A DNA stretch of 64,000 nt from Arion vulgaris (lineage: Eukaryota > Mollusca > Gastropoda > Stylommatophora > Arionidae). Position 1 is the stretch's first letter; the number at the start of each line of letters is the position of its first letter. Positions 31,236 to 42,100 of this stretch are shown in pieces. The DNA lies in the NCBI GenBank assembly GCA_020796225.1, contig CM036754.1:68316000-68379999 (forward strand), given 5' to 3'. The notes under the pieces were generated by a model. That model did no database searches and was not told where the DNA came from. It saw only the letters and a program-made list of their open reading frames with translations. A program made the position numbers and the translations under genes.

Positions 31236-31389
31236 TGACACAATTGAGACAGTCCACTTCAGGACTCACATGGGTTCAACAAATAATTACATTCTAATTA
31301 TTGCTTATTCTGAAAAGTACAAGTCCTAACAAGGCTGGATCTAGTAGGTGTGTGCTGATCATCAATAGAAGCTGCTGTTTTAAAATAAG

Positions 31390-31930
31390 GGAGCATCAAC
31401 AGACACAATTAACATGTTAAATAAGAGAGCACCAACAGACATGATTAACATGTTAAATAAGAGAGCACCAACAGACATGATTTACATGTTAAATAAGAGA
31501 GCACCAACAGACACAATTAACATGTTAAATAAGAGAGCACCAACAGACACAATTAACATGTTAAATAAGAGAGCACCAACAGACACAATTAACATGTTAA
31601 ATAAGAGAGCACCAACAGACATGATTAACATGTTAAATAAGAGAGCACCAACAGACGCAATTAACATGTTAAATAAGGGAGCACCAACAGACACGATTAA
31701 CATGTTAAATAAGAGAACACCAACAGACACGATTAACATGTTAAATAAGAGAGCACCAACAGACACGATTAACATGTTAAATAAGAGAGCACCAACAGAC
31801 ACAATTAACATGTTAAATAAGGGAGCACAAACAGACACAATTAACATGTTAAATAATAGAGCACCAACAGACACAATTAACATGTTAAATAAGAGAGCAC
31901 AAACAGACATGGTTAACATGTTAAATAAGA
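31390..31930. repeat. 36-bp minisatellite running in frame into a LINE RT
   Basis: Fifteen copies of a unit with TTAAATAAGAGAGCACCAAC and AGACACAATTAACATG. With a 12-codon period it reads MLNKRAPTDTIN over and over on the plus strand and continues, without a stop, into the RT sequence at 31930. Confidence 0.93.
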
Positions 31931-32904
31931 GAGAATCCAGCAAGATCCTTGAAGAATATGGCGTCCAGGGACAACTATTAGGTAATATCATGGCCTTATA
32001 TCAAGATAGCCAGAGTACAGTAAGAACAACAGAAGGAATGACCAACTGGTTCTCCATTACATCAGGTGTCAGACAAGGTTGTGTCCTCTCACCACTACTC
32101 TTTATTGCATATATGGATAAAATAACTCAAGAGTGTCAAATTCAGATAATGATGAAATAAATGAACTGCTGTTTGCAGATGATCAGTGCCTGATACATCA
32201 AAATGAACAAGATCTACAACATCATATTGACACCTTGAACAAAAATTGTGTAAAACATGACATGAAAATCAACAACACTAAAACAGAAATAATGAATATG
32301 GGAAGAAAACATAATAATCTAGACATCCATGTCAATGGCACTAAAATAAACCAAGTGAAAGAATTCAAATACTTAGGAAGCATATTCACAGAAGACGGAA
32401 AACTGGATAGAGAGATAGAGGCTAGAGTACAAAAAGCAAATGCTGTAACCTACCAGCTAGCCCCATTGTTAAGGCACCCAAAAATTTCACAGGCAGCTAA
32501 GCAACAGATGATCAACAGCATTTTTATACCTACTTTGTGTTACCAGAGCCAAACATGGACATTGAGCAAAGCGCAGTCACAAAAATAACTACATGTGAAA
32601 TGCGTTGCCTGCGAAAAGTTACCAACAACACAAGAAAAGAAAGAAAGTTGGCACAAAACCGTGCTTGAATTACATAGATAAACAAAGAATGAAGTGGTTT
32701 GGCCACTTAATAAGAATGCATCCAAACTCCACAGTATACAGAGTCTTCTACAACAGAACATCGGGAAAGAAGGCAAGAGGAAGACCACGGAGAAGATGGT
32801 TAGATGGCGTAGCAGAATCCTGTGATGTAACTGATGATTTGAGCATGATGGCTGCAGAGGTGGGATATTTGGCCTATGAGAGAGAAATTTTGAAGGACTG
32901 TTAG
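31930..32904 (+). pseudogene. Broken LINE reverse transcriptase
   Basis: Coding remnant of the element above: palm motif RQGCVLSP at about 32070-32100, FADD at about 32172-32183, thumb and basic C-terminal segments. Read in three frames. A 24-bp loss near 32635, relative to the sister copy at 3757-4423, falls between short AAGAAA repeats. The RT fingers and the endonuclease are absent, replaced by the minisatellite. Confidence 0.8.
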
Positions 32905-32955
32905 AGTGACAAAGTTCTGCTCAGGACAAACTATTGAATGATGATGATGATGATA
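31930..32955 (+). mobile_element. RTE-like LINE, 5'-truncated, with chimeric 3' end
   Basis: Reads SGVRQGCVLSPLLF (RT motif), then after a frameshift near 32140 LLFADDQCLIHQNEQDL (the FADD catalytic box), KINNTKTEIMNM, EFKYLGSIFTEDGKLDREI and, after a second frameshift near 32590, MKWFGHLIRMHP and RGRPRRRWLDGVAESCD. The body up to about 32822 matches the minus-strand copy at 3880-4423; beyond that the two have different tails. Here the tail resembles 47555-47700 (YEREI...SDKVLLRTNY) and ends in (GAT)n. RT motifs are present but the ORF is broken. Confidence 0.88.
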
Positions 32956-33164
32956 TAGCAGGAATAACCGCAACATCATATTTGGTCAGTTGTCCATCCA
33001 TCCTCTAAAGGTAAATTTCCACACTTTAATGACTGCTTGTGAATTTATTGTTAACTTGACATCATGAAGGGGAAACTAGTCATGAAAACAAGAATTGACA
33101 GTTATCACTGATTTTTATAGTACAGTATTATAGAACACAATTCTTGTTTATATTTGATTTGTAT

Positions 33165-33332
33165 ATAGAAGGTAACTACACAATACTGCCTCCTTGTATT
33201 GTAACTACACAATACTGTCTCCTTGTATTGTAACTACATAATACTGTCTCCTTGTATTGTAACTACATAATACTGTCTCCCTGTATTGTAACTACATAAT
33301 ACTGTCTCCTTGTATTGTAACTACACAAAGTA
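33165..33332. repeat. 29-bp tandem repeat
   Basis: About five and a half copies of GTAACTACATAATACTGTCT CCTTGTATT units. From 33335 to 33560 there is a degenerate direct repeat (CAATGGGTATAGGCAAGAAA). No gene. Confidence 0.85.
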
Positions 33333-33559
33333 TAACATGAAAAATAAACACAACATAAACAGAGACAATGGGTATTGGTAAGAAATATCATAAATTATAA
33401 ACGTTCATATCAATGATGCTACAATCAAACTTGCAGCAAAAATAGGCAATGGGTATAGGCAAGAAACATGATAACTGAAACGTTTATATCAATGATAACA
33501 AAGAATGGTTTAATAAGTGTTCGATAAGTAGCTGTCTCAAAGAAGAAGAAGAAGAAGAT

Positions 33560-34800
33560 ATCAATGATACTACAATCAAACAAGTAGAAGAATTCAAATA
33601 CTTGGGATATTTACAGAAGATGGAAAACTTGACAGAAATGGAAGCTATAGTTCATTCCAAAATTTGTGAACACACTAAGGTTTAATTTGTAGGAAATCTA
33701 CCGGATGGATAAAAGTAATTTGTTTGCAGGAAATCTTATATACCTCATGACCTTACAAATTCATGCTTAACTAATTGGTCAGTAGCTTGGTTGATGCAAA
33801 AAAACGTTTTTGTTATATAATTTTGCATAAGCACAACAAAGTGATAATCAAAGTTTAGAATTTACAGTAATACACAAAATGGTGGCGAATGTTTGCAAAA
33901 GCGTGTTCCTATTACATATTATAAAAGGCAATGATACATATTGAACAAATGATACCTTCCACTTCTATCAATGAAAATAAATGTTGTGTACATACGCCAA
34001 GGACAATCCTTACCATACAGTGTGAAATGATTAATTCTACGGGATTCTTGATTTTTACTTGCGCTGAATTGCACATGGAGCATGCAAATGCATAATTATA
34101 GGAAAACTTGACTATCGTACATGTATACCAACTCAACATCGCTGTTATTTTACTAATAACATATAAGTAAAATCTTATAGCACTAAAGGTTTGGGTGGGA
34201 AAGAAATACTTTACGAAGGTCGCCACTGTTATCCATAGAAAAATGTAAAAATCTATAATTTCTGTCAAGTGGATGATTTTATATAGGTTAGTAAGGATAT
34301 CATGAATTTTGGAACGAACTATAGTACAGAAGGCAAATATTGTGATCTACTAGCTCCAATACTCAGACATGGAACTTCTCACTGCCAGCTAAATAACAAA
34401 TGATCAAAAGCATTTTTATTCTTACTTTATTCTAACAGCGTCCAAACATGGACATTATGTAAGTACAGTAAATAGACAAGTCACCAACAACACAAGAAGA
34501 AACAGAATCACAAATATCAACATCAAAGAGGAGGCAGGAACAATACCCAGCTTGAGTTATGTTGAAGAGGCTGGAACAATACCCTGCTTGAGTTATGTTG
34601 AAGTACAAACATAGAAAGAAATAGTTTGATTATCTGGTAAGAATAGAGCCAGACCACACTGTTTATAAAGTCATCTATTGTAGAACATTGGGGAGAAATA
34701 TGAGAGAAAGACCAAGAAGAAAATAATGTTCTAGAAACATGCAGAAACTCATCATTTAAGCAATCTCAGAAATGCAAGACAAATACAGAAGACTATGACA
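33560..34800 (+). mobile_element. Scattered fragments of the RTE-like LINE family
   Basis: 33570-33660 resembles VEEFKYLG...EDGKLDR of the LINE at 32340. 34310-34800 resembles its thumb and C-terminus (YSRRQILISTSSNTQTWNF region, VTNNTRRNRITNINI, and a basic segment), with many indels and a 43-bp internal duplication near 34540-34600. 33700-34290 between them shows nothing I recognise; the open minus-strand frame there looks like chance. Confidence 0.55.
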
Positions 34801-35452
34801 TGGGGGCACAGTAGAAGTGTGATGATAAACTACAACACAGTAGAAGTGTGATGACAGAAGGCTACAACACAGTAGAAGTGTGACGATAGAAGACTACAAC
34901 ACAGTAGCAGTGTGACGATAGAAGACTACAACACATTAGAAGTGTGATAACAGAAGACTACAACACAGTAGAAGTGTGACGATAGAAGACTACAACACAG
35001 TAGAAGTGTGATGACAGAAGGCTACAACACAGTAGAAGTGTGATGACAGAAAGCTACAACACAGTAGAAGTGTGATGACAGAAGGCTACAACACAGTAGA
35101 AGTGTGATGACAGAAGGCTACAACACAGTAGAAGTGTGATGACAGAAGGCTACAACATAGTAGAAGTGTGACGATAGAAGACTACAACACATTAGAAGTG
35201 TGATAACAGAAGACTACAACACAGTAGAAGTGTGACGATAGAAGGCTACAACACAGTAGAAGTGTGATGACAGAAGGCTACAACACAGTAGAAGTGTGAC
35301 GATAGAAGACTACAACACAGTAGCAGTGTGATGATAGAAGACTACAACACAGTAGCAGTGTGATAACAGAAGGCCACAACACAGTAAAAGAGTGTGATAA
35401 CAGAAGTCTACAACACTAGAAGTGTGATAAGAGAAGGCTACAACACAGTAGC
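34800..35452. repeat. 32-bp minisatellite, left part
   Basis: About 20 copies of a unit with CTACAACACAGTAGAAGTGT and GATGACAGAAGG. It is interrupted by a LINE fragment and resumes at 35943-36095. Confidence 0.9.
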
Positions 35453-35942
35453 CTTCCAAACAGTGACATCCAAACAAATCACAAACAGGCTAAAAATGAG
35501 AATGATCAAATGCTATATATATCCTATATTAATGTATGGCTCGAAACATGGACAATGAACAAGCAGTTAGAAGACAGAATTGATGCATTTGAGATGTGGA
35601 TATATAGAAGAATAGGCAGTTTCATGGACAGAAAAACAGACAAATAATCAAGTTTTAGGAAAACTAGGCATGAAGAAACAATTATTAAGAGAAATAAAAT
35701 TCAGACAAGTAAAGTATTTTGGACACATAAAAAGACATGACACCATGACAAAACATTTACTAGAGGTGAAAGTTGAGGGGGGAAGAGCAAGAGGAAGACC
35801 GAGAGATAAGTGAGAGGAAAACTTTAAGAAATGGACAGGTTACAGTCTGGCAGTGTGCAACACCAAGGCGAAAGACAGAGGATGCTGGAGATTCATTGCA
35901 GCCAACCTTCGATGTGTAGACGGCACCTGATGATGATGATGA
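35453..35942 (+). mobile_element. LINE C-terminal fragment inserted in the 32-bp array
   Basis: The plus strand reads TWTMNKQLEDRIDAFEMW, then a decayed FWTHKKT (usually FGHIKR) segment and a basic stretch, ending in GATGATGATGATGAC. Array sequence AACACAGTAG lies on both sides and serves as target duplication. A 5'-truncated target-primed insertion. Confidence 0.7.
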
Positions 35943-36095
35943 CAACACAGTAGCAGTGTGATAACAGAAGTCTACAACACAGTAGCAGTGTGATAACAGA
36001 AGTCTACAACACAGTAGCAGTGTGATAACAGAAGTCTACAACACAGTTGCAGTGTGATATTAGAAGTCTACAACACAGTAGCAGTCAGTGTGATA
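35943..36095. repeat. 32-bp minisatellite, right part
   Basis: Four to five copies of the same unit, mostly the AGTAGCAGTGTGATAACAGA variant, ending about 50 bp from the TMEM97 stop codon. Confidence 0.88.
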
Positions 36096-36147
36096 ACACA
36101 AGAAAGAAATCAGTCTGACTGAACTGACTATAATATTGTTTGACAGT

Positions 36148-39100
36148 TTAGTTACATTTCTGTTTCCATGACAACTTGATTGAATCGATCAGCAGGACTA
36201 GAGAAATTATGAAGAAGGGAGCATATGCTGAACATAATATTAATCTCTCGTTGAACGTTCTAGGAGCCAGTTCTTCATATTTACTGAAATCTGCGATCAA
36301 AGTTGTGGTCCAAACAGCCAAGATGACTGTTATGGTATGACTACTGTAGATGACTGCTGGTATGATAATTCTGGGTCGTGTCAGAGCTCCTGAAAAAAAC
36401 AATAAGAGGTTTGCATACAAAAACAATATAATAAGAATATAAGTATTCAGTATGTAATAATATTCATATAATAATAAGTATGTATGTAACTGCAATCTAA
36501 AATGATAAAATTAACAGAGCAGTTCACCTATTTAGGTAGCAATTTTGATTGCACAGGAAATGTTAAAAAGAAATTATGATACAAATCGGCAAAGCAACAT
36601 CAGCTTTTAAAAGTCTAAATAAAATATGGAACTGCAAGTTATATAGTATTAAAACATAATTACGAATTTTCAATTTAAATGTTGTATCAATTCTAACATA
36701 TGCCAGCGAGAATTGGAAAATGACTAAAAATATAGAAAGCAAGTTGAATGCATTTGAAAATAGATGTCTGCGAAAAATAATGAATATTCTTCTTCTTCTT
36801 TGCGTTCGGTTTTGTATGCTCTTCTAAATCATGAGATGGGTTGCCTCTATGAAGCTGCATGTCAGTTGGAGTTCTTCGAGAGTTCCCCATAGCTTGGTCT
36901 GTAAGTTTTGTTCATGAGGCCATGTTTCATTTCGTTGGTGTATGTATGATGGGCAGGACTGTTGGATGTGCTCTGTTGGATGTGCTCTGGAGTCTGTGTT
37001 TCTGTCTGGCATGCACACTATGCAGTCTGAGCAGGCTTTAGTCTGTGCATGTGATGGTTGAGCCTGCAGTGACCTGTTCTTAGGCGAAAGATTGTTGTGT
37101 GCTGTTTTCTGTTTAGTCTGCTGATGGGATCTTGTGGGTGTTTGCTGTGGGTTTGTTGCCTCCATACCTCTTTGTACTTTCTTTTGATATGTGTCTTGAT
37201 TTCTGGTAGTGATACTGGGTGCTTCTGTTGTGTAAGTTTTGTTCCCTCCTTAGCCAGCATGTCTGCTCTCTCATTTCCTGTTACCCACATTGGGCTGGTA
37301 TCCACTGGAGAATAATTTTGTTGTGTTCTGAGAGTTTGTTTAGCTGTAGTGTCAGCTCTCTTTCCATGTTATCTTGTGGTTCCCTTTGTGTGGCCTGCAG
37401 GACTGACAAGCAGTCGCAAAGGAAGACAAGTTTGTTGTTTTGGATGTTTCTTTGCTGCAGTATTTTGAGGCATCCACAATTGCCTGTTGTTCGGCTCTAA
37501 AATTTGTTGATAGTTCTCCAGTGGCACTTGAATTTGTTAGTGTAGTGCCGTCTTGGAGTATGATGATGGTTCCGGCCCCTCCTTTCCTCGCTGTCGTGTC
37601 TGATGATCCGTCTGTGTATATATGGGTCCACTCTGGATGGGGGTATGAGGTGTCAATGTGTTCTAGTGTCTTTGCTCTCAAGATGGGACCTGTTCCTTCA
37701 CCCTTTTTGTCTACATTTGGAATTGTTGTTATCACTGTGAAGTTGGGCTGTAGGTCTGTGTTGTTGAATGGTACTATCATTTCCCAGGTTGCTGGGTCTT
37801 TTGAGAGGATGTTCAGAAGAAGTGATGAAATCAGAGACATGTCTGGTCAACTACTAGTGACAACTGTTATAAGAAGAGAAGATGGAGATATGTTGGGCAC
37901 ACATTGAGGAGAAATGATCAACGAATATCAAAGCAGGCATTGAAGTGGGATGCAAAGGGTTCAAGAAGAGAGGTCGACCTAAGGAGACCTGAAACGAACT
38001 TTGCTGAGAGAGGCAGGAAATATCGGTCTCAGTTCCATGGAGGAGATTGAGCGAGTTGCCCAGGATAGAGCGGTATGGAGAAATTACTTGCAGGCCCTAT
38101 GTAACGTATAACGGTACGAGAGGAATTATTATTATTATGTAATAATAAATTTATCTTTTATTTAGCCTCTCTATTTTCTTCCTTTCTTCACAACAGTAAT
38201 CACTGTGGTGTCCGCTTCTCGTTACAAATGTACTTGGTTCGCTACCTATGTGAGCAATCAAGAGATTTTTCCAGAGATCGCTGATCTCAGTGTAGGTGAG
38301 ACTAGGTTCCTAGACCTATCGGAGATGGACAATAAAATATAGGTCTTGTGTTTCAGTTGAGTTCGTAAAAGAACCCTTGGCAGTTTAAAATGGATACGGG
38401 TAGGCAAATTTGCTGTCAGTGAAATCGTTCTATGTTTAAATCTACCAATACTTGAAGCTATTTATGCATGGTGTGTGTGTGCGTATGTGTGCGTGTGAAT
38501 TAATGTTTCAACACACACACACACGTTAAGTCGACTTATGTTTGAAACATGAAACTGTCAAGGGAAATAACTGGTGTATTATCGACTGAATATTCACCCA
38601 ATTTATTCATGTCAAAGGTCAAATGTCGATATTAGTTCTAAAGGATCTACTTATTTTAGAATGAGGTCGTCGTGTGCTCAAGTTGATTCTCATCATCATC
38701 ATCATTAGGTTGCGTTCAGAAAAAAATATTCGAAGAGAATAGTTTCAGGGTTGTGAATCTCATGCGTTGACCATATTGAGAGAGATGTGTGTAAATTTTA
38801 GTACATCAAGACAATAACGACGTACCAAATATGCGGACAGATGAACTGGCGCGTTTGACATGTCCAGAATGCTATGATGATGGTCCTCATTTTTTCTTTC
38901 CGATCTACAAGCACTTGAGCTTTCAGCTCTTCGGCTCGGTACCATGGACATCGTAACCCTTCGGTTCGGTGCCACGAACACCGTAAATCTGGAGAACCTG
39001 TGATTTTTCTGCCACTGAATTTAACCGCACTCACATGGGGCTTGTCACCCGTCGTCCAACGCGCTACGAACACGCTGGGCGACGGGCGATGGTCCTCATA

Positions 39101-42100
39101 AAACTGGTAACTGAGAAGATAGACAATACAGGAGGACATGCAGTTGTGGAGATATGCCATGGACAGCTTCAGTTATTATATGCCTCAGATAGAGAGTGCT
39201 AGAGAGAGATATATACGATAGACTGTCCTAGTCAGTATATGCCTCACTTAGATAGAGTGATGGAGAGATATATATACGATAGACTGCCTAGTCAGTAAAT
39301 GCCTCACTTAGAGAGTGCTAGAGAGAGATATACGATAGACTGCCCTAGTCAGTATATGCCTCACTTAGATAGAGAGTGCTAGAGAGAGATATACGATAGA
39401 CTGTCCTAGTCAGTATATGCCTCACTTAGATAGAGTGCTGAGAGAGATATACGATATACTGACCTAGTCAGTATATGCCTCACTAGAGAGTGCTAGAGAG
39501 ATATACGATAGACTGCCTAATCAGTAAATGACTCACTTAGATGAGAGTGCTAGAGAGAGATATACGATAGACTGCTCTAGTCAGTATATGCCTTAGATAG
39601 AGAGTGCTAGAGAGAGATATACGATAGACTGCCCTAATCAGTAAATGACTCACTTAGATAGAGAGTGCTAGAGAGAGATATACGATAGACTGCTCTAGTC
39701 AGTATATGCCTTAGATAGAGAGTGCTAGAGAGAGATATACGATAGACTGCCCTAGTCAGTATATGCCTCACTTAGATAGAGAGTGCTAGAGATATATACG
39801 ATATACTGCCCTAGTCAGTATATGCCTTAGATAGAGAGTGCTAGAGAGAGATATACGATAGACTGCCCTAGTCAGTATATGCCTCACTTAGATAGAGAGT
39901 GCTAGAGAGAGATATACGATAGACTGTCCTAGTCAGTATATGCCTCACTTAGATAGAGAGTGCTAGAGAGAGATATACGATAGACTGTCCTAGTCAGTAT
40001 ATGCCTCACTTAGATAGAGAGTGCTAGAGAGAGATATACGATAGACTGTCCTAGTCAGTATATGCCTCACTTAGATAGAGAGTGCTAGAGAGAGATATAC
40101 GATAGACTGTCCTAGTCAGTATATGCCTCACTTAGATAGAGAGTGCTAGAGAGAGATATACGATAGACTGTCCTAGTCAGATATCCTCACTAGATAGAGT
40201 GCTAGAGAGACACATTTGTAGTTCCCATGTATTCCCAATTCAAACAGTAGTCGTTTCGACCACAATTTGAAGACCGCTGGAAAGAGTGCAGAAATACTTC
40301 TAGTGAGCCGGATAGGAGCATGACGTGTAAGGGGACAGTACTCAGTAATAGTTATGAAAAAATATATAAATTGAGAAACATCAATAATTTTATTAAAAAA
40401 ACATCAAGTTTGACAGTTTTCCAAAATAATATGTCGGCTGTTAGTCCCTGGGCACACAGAAAATGCACATACAATCAGCCGACAAAACAACTCACAATCA
40501 CATAATGGTGAAACACGTACAAACAAAGTACTATAGTTTTACAAAATACATAAACAGTGACGATAAACAGCAACGTTTCGACCAACAAGGCCTTTATCAA
40601 GCAAACGAACAAACAGGAGTGACAAATTAAAATGAAACACAAATGGACGACCAAATACCAACGTAGCACAAAATACAGCTACGTTGGTATTTGGTCGTCC
40701 ATTTGTGTTTCATTTTAATTTGTCACTCCTGTTTGTTCGTTTGCTTGATAAAGCCTGTTGTCGAAACTCTGTTTATCGTCACTGTTTATGTATTTTGAAA
40801 ACTATAGTACTTTGTTTGTACGTGTTTCACTATTTACCAAGTTTTACTGCAGTCTTCCCCTATTTCGATATTAATCACATAATGGCGACGTAGGAATGTT
40901 GAGAATATAAAAACTAGAAAACGGAATAAAACAAAACAAATGATTGTTTGCATACAAAATATGGCGCTGCTACAATAAATATATTCATTACTAGAGTGGT
41001 ATACCTCCATCCTATTTCTCGCCATTATCTATTTCTTTCTTGTAACCGTTTATCATGATGTGTTTCTGTTCAGGGACAGAAATATATATAAATATATATA
41101 TATATTTATATATATGACTTTTTTCGTCGTTACAGGTGGTCAATTGGCGAGTGATTTGCTGTGACAACTTCTGTTGTCTCTTCTCTTTTGTCGTTCAGCT
41201 CATACTCGTCTCTTCTCAAAAGACTCTGCGCCCTTTCGCAATTTGGCTTTCCACACAACTCTGTCGTCAGCTAGTTTTTCCATGTGCTGGGACCTATAGA
41301 AAAGTTTTCATTGAGGCTTTGCAGACATCCTTATATCTGAGCAGTGGTCTGCTTTGGTGCCTCTTCCTCCGAGAGCTCACAGAATAACTTTTGTTTTGGT
41401 ATGCGACAAGTTTCCATTCTTCTCACATGCCCCAACCATCTTAGTCGTCTACTGCTGAGCATGCCCATGATGAAAGGCAGGTTTGCACGTTGCAGTACTT
41501 CAGAGTTGGGTATCTTGTCGTACCACCTGATGTTCATAATCTTGCGGAGACATCGAAGGTGAAAGATGTTAAGTCTCCCCTCGTGTCTTGAGTAGGCTGT
41601 CCATGTTTCTGAGCCATATAGTAAAGAACTAATTATACAGGCTCGGGCATCACAACCACAACAGGTCATAATGAGCCTTCCTCAGGGATCACCACTCTCG
41701 CCAGTCCTGTTCAATGTATACACCGTCAGGGTAACCAGCACACAAAGTGTCGGAATTGGCAGAACAATGTCGTACGCCGATGATATTCTGGTGTATCGCA
41801 TGGACAAGGATAGAAATGAGATCGCATCAGCATTACAGTGTGAACTGAATAGGATTGGTGACTGGTGCAACAAATTCGAAGCGAATGTGAACCCAGCAAA
41901 GGCCTCTCTGATATGGTTCTCTCTTAACACTCACATAGTAAAGACACCTACTCCAGTTGTCAGCATGTGTAACAAAGACATTGACAGAAGCGTAACACTA
42001 AAATATCTTGGAATAACAGTTGACAGAAGTCTGTCATTTAAGAGTCATGTTGATAACGTAATACTAAAGGCAAGAAAAGGGCTAATCGCTCTCAAAGTTA

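Noticed and set aside
33912..34268. 118-codon minus-strand ORF with hydrophobic stretches
   Set aside because: No recognisable family, no repeat of it elsewhere and AT-rich composition; most likely chance.
34800..36095. CRISPR-like array
   Set aside because: Units of 32 bp are contiguous, with no unique spacers; eukaryotic minisatellite.
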